Shown in pieces: positions 26,901 to 36,600 of a DNA stretch of 64,000 bases. The position numbers were made by a program, and so were the translations under genes. The DNA comes from Modestobacter marinus (GTDB lineage: Bacteria > Actinomycetota > Actinomycetes > Mycobacteriales > Geodermatophilaceae): the NCBI RefSeq assembly GCF_019799945.1, contig NZ_JABGCH010000003.1:186001-250000 (forward strand), read 5' to 3'. Within the stretch, counting starts at the first letter, position 1. Each line of letters opens with the position of its first letter. The notes under the pieces are model-generated. The model had not been told where the DNA came from. It did no database searches and saw only the letters and a program-made list of their open reading frames with translations.

Positions 26901-27565
26901 GGGATCCCGAGCTCGTCGGCGATCTGCAGCAGCTGCGGGCGGGTCTTCTTCTCGATGGACAGCCCGTGGTCCATCAGCTCGGCGTAGAAGTTCTCCTTGC
27001 CGAAGATGTCCTGGAAGTCGGCGGCCGCCTGGCGGGCCCGGTCGACCTTGCCGGCCCGCAGCCACATGTTGACCTCACCGGAGGGGCAGCCGGTGGTCGC
27101 GATCAGGCCCGTGCCGTACTTCTCCAGCAGGTCGCGGTCGAAGCGCGGCTTGCGGTACTGGCCCTCGAGGCTGGCCAGCGAGGAGATGCGGAAGAGGTTG
27201 TGCATCCCCTCGGTGGTGCGGGCCAGCAGGGTCATGTGGGTGTACGCGGCCTTGCCGCGCGAGGACCCGCCCTCGCCGTCCTCGTCGATGAGGTTGTCGC
27301 CGAAGTCGAACGGCGCCCGGTCGAAGCGGGAGCCGGGCGTGTAGTAGCCCTCCATCCCGACGATCGGCTTCACGCCGGCGGCGTTGGCCTGCTTGTAGAA
27401 GTCGTAGGCGCCGAACACGTTGCCGTGGTCGGTCATCGCCAGCGCCGGCATGCCCTCCTCGGCGGCGGCCCGGGTGAGCTCACCGAGCTTCGCGGCCCCG
27501 TCGAGCATCGAGTACTCGGTGTGCGTGTGCAGGTGCACGAACGAGTCTGCTGCGGGGGTGCTCAC
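23996..27565 (-). CDS. dnaE: DNA polymerase III alpha subunit
   Basis: The replicative polymerase, 1189 residues. The N-terminal PHP domain keeps its metal-binding residues (FVHLHTHTEYSMLDGA, LAMTDHGN, NDLHYTRREDADAH), consistent with the proofreading 3'-5' exonuclease known for actinobacterial DnaE1. The catalytic centre is PDVDIDFDDRRR near residue 418, with the helix-rich thumb and fingers and IVYQEQVMAIAQ further on; the C-terminus holds the OB fold (NVTVAGILTAVSPRTNKQG). Start is GTG (GTG AGC ACC). A gap of about 220 bases separates it from the CPBP gene; I see no gene or clear promoter there. Confidence 0.98.
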   Translation of the reverse strand: MSTPAADSFVHLHTHTEYSMLDGAAKLGELTRAAAEEGMPALAMTDHGNVFGAYDFYKQANAAGVKPIVGMEGYYTPGSRFDRAPFDFGDNLIDEDGEGGSSRGKAAYTHMTLLARTTEGMHNLFRISSLASLEGQYRKPRFDRDLLEKYGTGLIATTGCPSGEVNMWLRAGKVDRARQAAADFQDIFGKENFYAELMDHGLSIEKKTRPQLLQIADELGIPLLATNDLHYTRREDADAHDALLCIQTGSRLNEPNRFKFNGDGYYLKSAAEMRALFTELPQACDNTLLIAEQCEIQFTEGADLMPRFPLPEGEDETSWFVKEVERGLHKRWPNGIPDHVRKQADYEVGIITQMGFPGYFLVVADFINWAKDNGIRVGPGRGSAAGSLAAYAMGITDLDPLAHGLIFERFLNPERVSMPDVDIDFDDRRRGEVIQYVSRKYGEERVSQIVTYGTIKAKAAIKDAARVLDRPYSVGDELTKLMPPGVMGKDIPLSGIFDPKHERYKEAAEFRARYESDPGAAEVVDQARKLEGLKRQWGVHAAGVIIGRYPLIDSIPIMRREADGAIITQFDYPTCETLGLLKMDFLGLRNLTVIDDALRNIVANGKAPVDLDEISKDLTDPATYDLLSRGETLGVFQFDGGPMRSLLRLMRPDNFEDISAVGALYRPGPMGANSHTNYALRKNGQQEITPIHPELAEPLEEILGGTYGLIVYQEQVMAIAQKVAGYSLGKADLLRRAMGKKKKSVLDAEYVGFEAGMKANGFSAAAVKTLWDILVPFADYAFNKAHSAAYGLVSYWTAYLKANYPAEYMAGLLTSVGDDKDRRPVYLAECRRMGIKVLPPDVNESSWDFTAVGTDIRFGLASVRNVGHNVVESIVRAREEKGAFKDFADFMRKIDTVACNKKVIESLAKAGGFDSLGHSRQGIAAIHAQAVDSAMSLKRKEAEGQFDLFGGFGEDDGSAGLGDPLSAALDIPIPTADWSKSERLVFERDMLGLYVSDHPLHGVEHVLTSHADTALAEIIAGGVEDGANVTVAGILTAVSPRTNKQGAPWAIATIEDLEAGLEVLFFPKTWAQVSDKVVRDQIVVVKGRISRRDDTPSLFGSEVTIPELTEGPRGPVLVSMPAARCTPPVVERLREVLGSHPGTTEVQLKLLNGGRETVLRLDQGLRVRPSTALMGDIKALLGPTSVALL

Positions 27566-27789
27566 GGTGCGGGGTGCTCCTCACGGGTCGTGCAGCCGCC
27601 TGGCACCGGAGGTGCACAGGGGCGGCGGGTCCTGCTGGGTGACCGGCGGGGAAGGCCGTTCAACGCGACTGCTCGGCACGGGGACCGGCGCCTTCGATCC
27701 TCGCACCGCGGAGGTCTACCAGCGAGCACCGACAGGAACGTTTCTCCGCGATGCGGACCACTCCGTCACGCGCGCCCCGCCGGACCCGG

Positions 27790-28587
27790 TCAGCGCGCCG
27801 CGGCCGGGAGCGCCGAGGACGGCACGAGCAGGAACCGCAGGTCGATGACCGCGTGCAAGAGGACCGGCAGCAGCAGGGACCCGGTCTGCAGGTAGACCGC
27901 GGCCAGCACGCCGCCGAGCACGCCGGTGGTGAGCACGCCGGACAGGCCCTGGTAGGCGTGGGCCAGCCCGAAGGCGACCGCGGCCACCACGACGAGCCCC
28001 GCCGTGGGGAGCCCGGGGACGAGCGCGGCGACCACGGCGAGCAGGAAGCCGCGGTAGAGCCACTCCTCGCAGATCCCGGCGGTGATCCCGACCAGGGCGA
28101 ACAGGTGACGCTCGGTCCGGGTGCGCGGCAGCAGGGCCACCGTGGCCTGCCCCGGCGGCTCGGCGTGCCGCGGCTCCCCGGGCACCCGCGGGCGCGCCAC
28201 CTCGGGCGGCGGGCCGACCAGCGCACCCGAGCGCAGGGCCCGCACCGACACGACGACCAGGACGGCGACGGCGAGCACGGCCAGTCCGGTGAGCAGCCCG
28301 GGCCACGCGCGGGGCGGGCCGAGCCCCACCTGCGCCGCGCTCACGCCCGGTGCGGCCAGCCACACCAGCAGGGTGACCAGCGACAGCCCCCACTCGAGCA
28401 CCAGCAGCCGCCGGTAGAACGAGCGCCGGGCCAGCGGGTCGGTGCGCAGCCGCCCCTCGAACCGGCGGTGCAGCGCGTACCCGACGAATGGCTCCCCCAC
28501 CACCAGGAAGACGGCGATCAGCGCCGCCGCGACCTGGGCCGGCCCGAAGTCGGCGAAGTCGGCGGGGAGCTCCGGGAGCGCGGACAC
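27790..28587 (-). CDS. CPBP-family intramembrane metalloprotease
   Basis: A 265-residue integral membrane protein with seven or eight helices. The three CPBP (CAAX protease and bacteriocin-processing, ABI) motifs are present in order: EEWLYRGFLL with the Glu pair and Arg, FGLAHAYQG with the first His, and HAVIDLRF with the second His. These coordinate the metal of an Rce1-like protease. Targets are unknown. It starts 12 bases after the pseudouridine synthase gene and is probably the last gene of lspA-rlu-CPBP. Confidence 0.9.
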   Translation of the reverse strand: MSALPELPADFADFGPAQVAAALIAVFLVVGEPFVGYALHRRFEGRLRTDPLARRSFYRRLLVLEWGLSLVTLLVWLAAPGVSAAQVGLGPPRAWPGLLTGLAVLAVAVLVVVSVRALRSGALVGPPPEVARPRVPGEPRHAEPPGQATVALLPRTRTERHLFALVGITAGICEEWLYRGFLLAVVAALVPGLPTAGLVVVAAVAFGLAHAYQGLSGVLTTGVLGGVLAAVYLQTGSLLLPVLLHAVIDLRFLLVPSSALPAAAR

Positions 28588-28599
28588 GAAGGCGGCTGC

Positions 28600-29580
28600 T
28601 CAGCTCTCGGCGCGCAGGACGGCCACCGCGCCGGCGAGGTCGGCCGGGTAGTCGCTGGTGAACTCGACCCAGCTCCCGTCGGCGGGATGGGCGAAGCCCA
28701 GCCGGACGGCGTGCAGCCACTGCCGGGAGACGCCCAGCCGGGCGGCGAGCGTCGGGTCGGCGCCGTAGGTCGTGTCGCCGACGCACGGGTGGCGCAGCGC
28801 GGAGAAGTGCACCCGGATCTGGTGCGTGCGCCCCGTCTCCAGGTGGATGTCGACCAGGCTCGCCGCCGGGAACGCCTCGATGACCTCGTAGTGGGTCACC
28901 GACGGGCGGCCGCCAGTGACGACGGCGAACTTCCAGTCGTGCCGGGGGTGCCGGTCGATCGGGGCGTCGATCGTGCCGCGGGACGGGTCGGGGTGGCCCT
29001 GCACCAGCGCGTGGTAGCCCTTGTCGACGGTGCGCTCCTTGAACGCCGCCTTGAGCACCGAGTAGGCGCGCTCGCTCTTGGCCACCACCATCAGGCCCGT
29101 GGTGGCGGCGTCCAGCCGGTGGACGACGCCCTGCCGCTCGGCCGCGCCGCTGGTGGAGATTCGGTAGCCGGCCGCGGCCAGGCCCCCGACGACCGTGGGG
29201 CCCTCCCAGCCCGGGCTCGGGTGGGCGGCCACACCGACGGGCTTGTCGACGACCACGACGTCCTCGTCGTCGTGCACGATCGTCAGCCCGTCCACCGGCT
29301 CGGGCGCGACCGGCTCGCCCGGTGGCGGCGGGAGCTCGACCTCCAGCCAGCTGCCGGCGGTGAGCCGGTCGCCCTTGCCCCGCGCCCGGCCGTCGACCAC
29401 GACGCTGCCGGCGTCGGCCAGGTCGGCGGCCACGCCCCGGGACAGGCCGAACAGCCGGGACAGCGCCTGGTCGACCCGCTGACCCTCGAGGCCGTCGGGC
29501 ACCGGCAGGGACCGGAGCTCGCCGGGGCGCCGGCCGGGGGGACCACCCGCGGACAGCGGAGGAGGACTGCTGGTCACCAC
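28600..29580 (-). CDS. RluA-family pseudouridine synthase
   Basis: Converts uridine to pseudouridine in rRNA, most likely 23S rRNA (RluD/RluC type). The 326-residue protein has an N-terminal S4 RNA-binding domain (about residues 30-90: [16 protein letters not shown] to [13 protein letters not shown]) and the catalytic domain with [16 protein letters not shown], whose Asp is the nucleophile, plus [21 protein letters not shown]. It follows lspA by 51 bases, the usual bacterial lspA-rluD pairing. The start GTG lies six bases after CACAAT, a weak -10-like hexamer. Exact target position cannot be told. Confidence 0.93.
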   Translation of the reverse strand: MVTSSPPPLSAGGPPGRRPGELRSLPVPDGLEGQRVDQALSRLFGLSRGVAADLADAGSVVVDGRARGKGDRLTAGSWLEVELPPPPGEPVAPEPVDGLTIVHDDEDVVVVDKPVGVAAHPSPGWEGPTVVGGLAAAGYRISTSGAAERQGVVHRLDAATTGLMVVAKSERAYSVLKAAFKERTVDKGYHALVQGHPDPSRGTIDAPIDRHPRHDWKFAVVTGGRPSVTHYEVIEAFPAASLVDIHLETGRTHQIRVHFSALRHPCVGDTTYGADPTLAARLGVSRQWLHAVRLGFAHPADGSWVEFTSDYPADLAGAVAVLRAES

Positions 29581-29631
29581 TCCATTGTGACCGGTCGGAC
29601 GACGGCCCCCGCCCCGCCGGGCCGATCCGGG

Positions 29632-30204
29632 TCAGTCGTGGTCGGTGGCCCGCCGGCCGTCGAACTCGATCCCGCGGAAGGCGAGCAGGGCGCCGAGCAC
29701 GCCGCCGCACACGATCGCCGAGTCGGCGACGTTGAAGATCGGCCAGACCTGGCCGTAGGGGTCGAACAGCGAGATGAAGTCGACGACGCCGCCCCGCAGG
29801 AAGCCCGGGTCGCGGAACACCCGGTCGACCAGGTTCCCGACCGCCCCGCCGAGGACCAGGCCCAGCGCCACCGCCCACGCCGTCGAGTACAGGCGGCGGG
29901 CCGTGCGCACGATGACCACGGCGACGGCCACGGCGATCAGGGTGAAGACGACGGTCGCGCCCTCGGCCAGGGAGAACGCCGCGCCGGTGTTGCGCGCCTC
30001 GGTCAGGTAGACCGCGCCACCGAGCAGCCGCAGCGGCTCCCGGTCCGACAGCGTGGCGACGACCAGCAGCTTGGTGGCCAGGTCGAGGGCCAGCACGGCG
30101 GTGGCCAGGGCCAGCAGCAGACGGGCCCGCGACCGCCGCACCGCCGGCTCGGCCGCGGACGGCCCGGCCGTGACCGGAGCCGTCGGGTCGGGCTGCTCGG
30201 ACAC
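29632..30204 (-). CDS. lspA: Lipoprotein signal peptidase (signal peptidase II)
   Basis: Cleaves the signal peptide of prolipoproteins in the cytoplasmic membrane after lipidation. The 190-residue protein has four transmembrane helices and both catalytic aspartates: [12 protein letters not shown] and [18 protein letters not shown] is the conserved substrate-contact motif. The GTG start (SEQPDPTAP) lies ten bases after GGGAGG; a longer reading to 30288 lacks coding character. A TATCGT -10 hexamer lies about 45 bases upstream. Confidence 0.96.
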   Translation of the reverse strand: MSEQPDPTAPVTAGPSAAEPAVRRSRARLLLALATAVLALDLATKLLVVATLSDREPLRLLGGAVYLTEARNTGAAFSLAEGATVVFTLIAVAVAVVIVRTARRLYSTAWAVALGLVLGGAVGNLVDRVFRDPGFLRGGVVDFISLFDPYGQVWPIFNVADSAIVCGGVLGALLAFRGIEFDGRRATDHD

Positions 30205-30249
30205 CGGCGCCGTCCTCCCGTCGCGGCCCCCGTGGCCACGTCGCGGACG

Positions 30250-30255
30250 ACGATA
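30250..30255 (-). promoter_or_regulatory. lspA: Possible lspA -10 element (TATCGT)
   Basis: Minus-strand TATCGT about 45 bases before the lspA start would give a leader containing GGGAGG. No clear -35 was found. Confidence 0.4.
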
Positions 30256-30462
30256 GCCCGGCGGGCCGGCGCTCCGGGCCGCCACCACGGCAACGGGCCT
30301 TCCTCACCCCGCCGGACGTGGTGCAGGCTGGGCGGTGGGCAGGCACCCTCGACGTGTGACCCATCTCATTCCCTCAGTTCGGGGCGAGGACCCCCTTCCG
30401 GGCGTGGCGACGCCGGGACGGGGCGACGATGGGGAGCTGGAAGCTCCGAGCTCAGGAAAGGC

Positions 30463-31953
30463 GTGAACGTGACCAGGGATGGTTCGCTGGACCCGGATGT
30501 CGTCCTCGTCGGCGGCGGCATCATGAGCGCGACCCTGTCCGCGCTCCTGGGCATCGTCGCGCCCGACTGGACCATCGAGGTCTTCGAGTCCGGCGCCGAG
30601 GTCGCGGGTGAGAGCTCCGGGCCGTGGAACAACGCCGGCACCGGGCACGCCGCGCTGTGCGAGCTGAACTACACGCCGGCCCGGCCGGACGGCTCGGTCG
30701 ACCCGTCGAAGGCCGTGGGCATCAACGAGCAGTTCCAGGTGTCCCGGCAGTTCTGGTCGCACCTGGTCCGCGCGGGGCTGACCGACTCCCCCAAGACCTT
30801 CATCACCTCCGTGCCGCACATCAGCTTCGTGACCGGCCGGGAGGGCCACACCTACATGCGGCACCGCTACGCGGCCCTGGTGCCGCAGCCGCTGTTCGCC
30901 GGCCTGGAGTTCACCGACGACCACGCGGAGCTCGACTCCTGGGTGCCGCTGATGATGAAGGACCGGGGCGACCGCGAGGTCCTCGCCGCGACCCGTTCGC
31001 TGGCCGGCACCGACGTCAACTTCGGCGCGCTGACCCGGCTGCTGCTGGACAGCGCCGTCGGCCGGGGAGTCGGGCTGCACCTGTCCCACCGGGTGCTCAA
31101 GACCCGCCGGGGCACCGACGGCCGGTGGGCCACCACGGTCAAGGACCTGACCACCGGCCGGAAGCGCACCGTGCGCAGCCGGTTCCTGTTCGTCGGCGCC
31201 GGGGGCGGCGCGCTGCCGCTGCTGCAGGGCTCGGGCATCCCGGAGATCCGCGGCTTCGGCGGGTTCCCGGTCAGCGGCCAGTTCCTGCGCACCCGCAATC
31301 CGGAGCTGGTCGCCCAGCACCAGGCCAAGGTGTACGGCCAGGCGAAGGTCGGCGCCCCGCCGATGTCCGTGCCGCACCTGGACCTGCGGCTCATCGACGG
31401 CGAGCAGGCGCTGCTGTTCGGCCCCTACGCCGGCTTCTCCCCGAAGTTCCTCAAGGCCGGGTCCATCTGGGACCTGCCGCGCTCGGTCCGCACCACGAAC
31501 ATCGGGTCGATGCTCGGCGCCGGCTGGGCCAACATCCCGCTCACCCGGTACCTGATCGGCCAGGTGCTGCAGTCGGACAAGGCCCGGTTCAAGGCGCTGG
31601 AGGAGTTCGTCCCGACGGTGGAGTCCAGCGACTGGGACCTCGTCACCGCCGGGCAGCGCGTCCAGGTGATCAAGCAGGACGAGACCGGCCGCGGGATCCT
31701 GCAGTTCGGCACCGAGCTCGTGGTCGGGGCCGAGGGCACGATCGCCGGCCTGCTGGGCGCCTCCCCCGGCGCCTCGACCGCCGCCTCGGCGATGCTCACC
31801 CTGCTCGAGCGCTGCTTCCCGCAGCACATCGACACGTGGCGCCCGCGGCTGCAGCAGGCGATCCCCAGCTACGGCCGGAAGCTGTCCTCGGAGCCGGCGC
31901 TGCTGGCCGAGGTCCGCGAGGACACGACCCGCACCCTCGAACTGCAGGGCTGA
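30463..31953 (+). CDS. mqo: Malate:quinone oxidoreductase
   Basis: A membrane-associated FAD enzyme that oxidises malate to oxaloacetate and passes electrons to the quinone pool, replacing or supplementing malate dehydrogenase. The 496-residue protein starts with VVLVGGGIMSATLSALL (FAD fold) and shows the family blocks ESSGPWNNAGTGHAALCELN, GINEQFQVSRQFWS, LFVGAGGGALPLLQ, GFGGFPVSGQF and LLGASPGASTAAS. Two in-frame GTG codons (30463 and 30469) share the AGGAAAGG ribosome binding site; the second has the better spacing. The segment before it holds a small hairpin (GGAGCT/AGCTCC) but no clear promoter. Confidence 0.96.
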   Translation: MNVTRDGSLDPDVVLVGGGIMSATLSALLGIVAPDWTIEVFESGAEVAGESSGPWNNAGTGHAALCELNYTPARPDGSVDPSKAVGINEQFQVSRQFWSHLVRAGLTDSPKTFITSVPHISFVTGREGHTYMRHRYAALVPQPLFAGLEFTDDHAELDSWVPLMMKDRGDREVLAATRSLAGTDVNFGALTRLLLDSAVGRGVGLHLSHRVLKTRRGTDGRWATTVKDLTTGRKRTVRSRFLFVGAGGGALPLLQGSGIPEIRGFGGFPVSGQFLRTRNPELVAQHQAKVYGQAKVGAPPMSVPHLDLRLIDGEQALLFGPYAGFSPKFLKAGSIWDLPRSVRTTNIGSMLGAGWANIPLTRYLIGQVLQSDKARFKALEEFVPTVESSDWDLVTAGQRVQVIKQDETGRGILQFGTELVVGAEGTIAGLLGASPGASTAASAMLTLLERCFPQHIDTWRPRLQQAIPSYGRKLSSEPALLAEVREDTTRTLELQG

Positions 31954-31959
31954 ACGGCC

Positions 31960-32007
31960 TCCCGCAGGGTCCCGCCGCGAGTTCGCGAGTGGCGGGGGCG
32001 GGGTCCT
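31960..32007 (-). terminator. Hairpin between convergent mqo and the antiporter gene
   Basis: CCCGCC (31971-31976) pairs with GGCGGG (31991-31996), with an inner palindrome CGCGAGTTCGCG. On the minus strand the element starts AAGGACCCC overlapping the antiporter TGA stop, like the other copies of this repeat. It can serve both convergent genes. Confidence 0.65.
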
Positions 32008-33522
32008 TCAATCGGTCTCCGAGGGCTCGCCGCGCTCGCCGCGCCAAGTGGCGAGCCGGCCGGCCCGGCTGACCGCGCGCAGCCGGCGCTCGGCCTCCCG
32101 GCGGGACCCGCGGGCGGAGACCAGCAGCGCCTGGTCCCCACGCATCAGCCGGGTGGACCGGTCGGGCACGAAGGGCCGCCCGTCACGGACGACGAGCACC
32201 ACGGCGGCGTCCTCCGGCAGGCGCAGCTCGGGCAGGTAGACACCGTGCAGCCGGGACGTCTCCGGCACCCGCAGCTGCATGAGCTCGGCGCCGAGCTCGT
32301 CCAAGGGCGCGGATTCGACGTCTATGTCCCGCGGCGTGATTGGGGTGCCGATCCGCAGCAGCCGCGCCACCGCCGGCAGCGACCAGCCCTGGACGACGGT
32401 GAAGACGACGACCACCACGAAGACGATGTCGAACACCCGGGTCGCGTCCGGCACCTGGGCGGCGATCGGGAACGTTGCGAACACGATCGGCACCGCGCCC
32501 CGCAGCCCGGCCCAGGAGATGAACGCCTGTTGGGACCAGGGCATCCGGAACCACGCCAGGCTGGCCAGCACCGACAGCGGCCGGGCCAGTAGCAGCAGCG
32601 CGAGACCGATCAGCAGCGCCGGCAGCACCGCGTCGCCCAGCCGGGACGGCGACACGAGCAGGCCGAGCAGCACGAACAGCCCGATCTGCGCGAGCGAGGC
32701 CATCCCCTCGGCGAAGCCGATCGTGCCCGCTCGGTGCGGCAGCGCGGCGTTGCCCAGCACCAGCCCGCACAGGTAGACCGCCACGAACCCGGAGGCGTGC
32801 GCCAGGTCGGCCGTGGCGAAGGCCAGCACGCACAGCGCGAGAGTCGCGAGCGGGTAGAAGCCGACGAGCGGCAGCGCCGCCCTGCGCAGCAGCCACGCCC
32901 CGGCGACGCCGATCCCCAGGCCGATGACCGAGCCGCCGGCCAGCTCGCCGACCACCTCGGCCACCACGAGGTACCAGGGGTGCGTCACGCCACCGGTCAG
33001 CTGCTCCGACATGGCGAGGACCAGCAAGATCACCGGTGCGTCGTTGAGGCCGGACTCCATCTCCAGGGCGGCAGCCATCCGCCGCGGAAGGGGCAGCCGG
33101 CGCAGCGTGGCGAAGACGGCGGCGGCGTCGGTGGAGCTGACGACGGCGCCCACCAGCAGCGCGAAGCCCCACGAGAAGCCGAGCAGCCACACCCCGACCG
33201 CTGCGACCACGCCGACGCTGACGACCACCCCCACCGTGGCCAGCGCGATGCCCGGTCCGACGGCGCGGCGCACGTCGGACCACCGGGTGGTCAGCCCGCC
33301 CTCGGCGAGGATCACCACGAGCGCGGCCACCCCGAGGGTCTGGGTCAGCTCGACGTCGTCGAACTCGACGCTGCCGGGGCCGCTCTCCCCCAGGGCCACG
33401 CCCAGGGCCAGGTACAGCAGCAGGGAGGGCAGGCCGATCCGGTCGGCCACGCGCAGCGCCACCGCCGCGACCAGGACGACGAGGGCTCCGATGGCCAGCC
33501 CGACCGTGACCGTGGTGTTCAT
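32008..33522 (-). CDS. CvrA-type potassium/proton antiporter (CPA family with RCK_C domain)
   Basis: A 504-residue protein: twelve to thirteen transmembrane helices of the Na+/H+ exchanger fold (about residues 1-395), including VGAVVSSTDAAAVFATLRR and LEMESGLNDAP with the ion-binding Asp residues, then a cytoplasmic RCK_C (TrkA-C) domain from about 410 (LMQLRVPETSRLHGVYLPEL). It most resembles cell volume regulation protein A, a K+/H+ antiporter. Start ATG (MNTTVTV) was chosen over an ATG five codons upstream because the helix begins at once. Divergent from ileS across about 105 bases. Confidence 0.9.
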   Translation of the reverse strand: MNTTVTVGLAIGALVVLVAAVALRVADRIGLPSLLLYLALGVALGESGPGSVEFDDVELTQTLGVAALVVILAEGGLTTRWSDVRRAVGPGIALATVGVVVSVGVVAAVGVWLLGFSWGFALLVGAVVSSTDAAAVFATLRRLPLPRRMAAALEMESGLNDAPVILLVLAMSEQLTGGVTHPWYLVVAEVVGELAGGSVIGLGIGVAGAWLLRRAALPLVGFYPLATLALCVLAFATADLAHASGFVAVYLCGLVLGNAALPHRAGTIGFAEGMASLAQIGLFVLLGLLVSPSRLGDAVLPALLIGLALLLLARPLSVLASLAWFRMPWSQQAFISWAGLRGAVPIVFATFPIAAQVPDATRVFDIVFVVVVVFTVVQGWSLPAVARLLRIGTPITPRDIDVESAPLDELGAELMQLRVPETSRLHGVYLPELRLPEDAAVVLVVRDGRPFVPDRSTRLMRGDQALLVSARGSRREAERRLRAVSRAGRLATWRGERGEPSETD

Positions 33523-33627
33523 CGGCGCGGCCCCATGGAGGGGAGTGTCCCGTACGCGCCCGGGCGCGCCGCCGACCGTTCCCGCAGCGTCGGCAGGGTG
33601 CGTCGGGCGAAGTGCGAAACTTGTCCC

Positions 33628-36600
33628 GTGAGTGCCCCTTCCGGACCCTTCCGGGCCCTTCCCCCGCAGGTCGACCTGCCGGCCCTCGAGCACGAGGTCC
33701 TCGAGCAGTGGCAGACCGACAAGGTCTTCGCCCGCTCGATGGAGAACACGGCCGGCAGGCCGCAGTGGAACTTCTACGAGGGCCCGCCCACGGCCAACGG
33801 CCGGCCGGGCACGCACCACATCGAGGCCCGCGCGTTCAAGGACGTCTTCCCCCGGTTCAAGACCATGCAGGGCTGGCACGTGCCCCGCCGCGCCGGCTGG
33901 GACTGCCACGGCCTGCCGGTGGAGATCGCGGTCGAGCAGGAGCTGGGCTTCGCCGGCAAACCGGACATCGAGCGGTACGGCATCGCCGAGTTCAACGCCC
34001 GCTGCCGGGAGTCGGTGGAGCGGCACGTCGACGCCTTCAGCGAGCTCACCAACCGGATGGGCTACTGGGTCGACATGTCCACCGCCTACTGGACGATGGA
34101 CCCCGCCTACATCGAGAGCGTCTGGTGGTCGCTCAAGCAGGTGTTCGACAAGGGCCTGCTCGTCGAGGACCACCGGGTCGCCCCCTACTGCCCGCGGTGC
34201 GGCACGGGGCTGTCCGACCACGAGGTCGCCCAGGGCTACGAGACCCTGGTCGACCCGTCGGTCTACGTCCGGCTGCCGGTCACCAGCGGCGAGTGGGCGG
34301 GCAAGGCCGACCTGCTGATCTGGACGACGACGCCCTGGACGCTGCCCTCCAACACCGCGGTCGCCGTCCACCCCGACGTGACCTACGTCGTCGCGCGGGC
34401 CGGGAACGGGGCCTCGTCGGCCGGCACGTTCGTCGTCGCCGAGCCGCTACTGGCCGCCACCCTGGGCGAGGACGCCGAAGTGCTCGCGCGCACCACGGGC
34501 CGCGACTGGGAGCGGGTGCACTACCAGCGGCCGTTCGAGCTGGTCGAGTTCCCCGAGGGCGACGCGCACTACGTCGTCCTCGCCGACTACGTGACCACCG
34601 AGGACGGCACCGGGCTGGTCCACCAGTCCCCCGCGTTCGGCGCCGAGGACCTCACCGTCTGCCGCGCGTACGGCCTGCCCGTGGTCAACCCGATCGACCC
34701 GTCCGGGCACTTCCTCCCCGACGTCGGGCGGGTGGGCGGCCACTTCTTCAAGGCCGCCGACCCCATGCTGGTGCAGGACCTGCAGAACCGCGGCGTGCTG
34801 TTCCGCGAGCAGCGCTACGAGCACAGCTATCCGCACTGCTGGCGCTGCCACACGCCGCTCATGTACTACGCGCAGCCGTCCTGGTACATCCGGACCAGCG
34901 CGATCAAGGACCAGCTGCTCGCCCAGAACGAGCAGACCACCTGGCACCCGGAGAGCATCCAGTGGGGCCGGTACGGCGACTGGCTGAACAACAACGTCGA
35001 CTGGGCGTTGTCCCGCGACCGCTTCTGGGGCACCCCGCTGCCCATCTGGCGCAACGACGCGGACCCCACCCGGATGGTCGCCGTCGGGTCCCTCGCCGAG
35101 CTGTCGGAGCTGACCGGGGGCGACCTGTCCGACCTCGACCCGCACCGGCCGTTCATCGACGAGGTGACCTTCACCGTCCCCGGCGAGGAGGGCACCTACC
35201 GGCGGGTCCGCCAGGTCATCGACGCCTGGTACGACTCCGGGTCGATGCCGTTCGCCCAGTGGGGCGCGCCGCACCGCAACCAGGCGGAGTTCGAGGCCGC
35301 CTACCCGGCGCAGTTCATCTGCGAGGCGATCGACCAGACCCGCGGCTGGTTCTACACGCTGATGGCGGTCGGCACGCTGGTGTTCGGCAAGAGCTCCTAC
35401 GAGAACGTCCTGTGCCTGGGGCACATCCTGGCCGAGGACGGCCGGAAGATGAGCAAGCACCTGGGCAACATCCTCGAGCCGATGCCGCTGATGGACCGGC
35501 ACGGCGCCGACGCCGTCCGTTGGTTCATGCTGGCCGGTGGCTCGCCCTGGTCGGCCCGCCGGGTCGGCCACGAGACGCTGTCCGAGGTCGTCCGGAAGGT
35601 GCTGCTCACCTACTGGAACACCGCGAGCTTCTTCACCCTCTACGCCGACACCAACGGCTGGGACCCGGCCGAGCGCCCCGCACCCGCGCCCGCCGAGCGG
35701 CCGCTGCTGGACCGCTGGGCGCTGGCCGAGCTCGCCTCGGTCACCGCCGGGGTGACCGACGCGCTGGAGGCGTTCGACACCCAGACCGCCGGGCGCCTGC
35801 TGGCCGAGTTCGTCGACGACCTGTCCAACTGGTACGTCCGGCGCAGCCGGCGCCGGTTCTGGGACGGCGACCCGGCCGCGCTCGGCACGCTGCACGAGGT
35901 GCTCGACGGGCTCACCCGGCTCATGGCGCCGTTCACCCCGTTCGTGACCGAGCGGGTGTGGCGGACCGTGGTCGTGCCGGGCCGGTCGGAAGCGGTGGAC
36001 TCGGTGCACCTGGCCACCTGGCCGACGGTCGACGAGGACGCCCGGGACGACGCCCTGGTCGAGGCGGTCGCGCTGGTCCGCCGGCTGGTCGAGCTGGGCC
36101 GGTCGGCGCGGACGGCGTCGAAGGTGCGCACCCGCCAACCGCTGGCCCGCGCCCTGGTCTCCGCCCCCGGCTGGGAGTCCCTCCCCCGCGACCTGGTGGC
36201 CGAGGTGGCCGACGAGCTGAACGTGCTGGAGCTGGTGGAGCTCGCCGGCGCCGTCGGGAGCGAGCTGGTCGACGTCTCGGTGAAGGTCGACTTCCGCGCC
36301 GTCGGCCGGCGGCTGGGCAAGCATGTGCAGGCCGTCGCCCGGGCGGTCGCCGCGGCGGACGCCGCGGCGCTGGTGGCCGACTACCGGGCGGGGACGGCGT
36401 CGGTCGAGGTGGACGGCGCCCCGGTGCCGCTGCTGGAGGGCGACCTCGTCGTCACCGAGACCCCGCGCGAGGGCTGGGCCGTCGCCGCCGCCGGAGGGCT
36501 CACCGTGGCCCTGGACCTCACGCTCACCCCGGAGCTGGAACGGGCCGGCCTGGTGCGCGAGGTGGTGCGCCTGGTGCAGGAGGCCCGGAAGTCCAGCGGC

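Noticed and set aside
27566-27789. A tRNA or small gene between dnaE and the CPBP gene
   Set aside because: I could not fold a cloverleaf and found no short frame with native codon use; it is probably the dnaE leader.
33523-33627. T-box riboswitch upstream of ileS
   Set aside because: The leader is only about 105 bases and shows no specifier loop or the conserved TGGNACCGCG-type T-box sequence.
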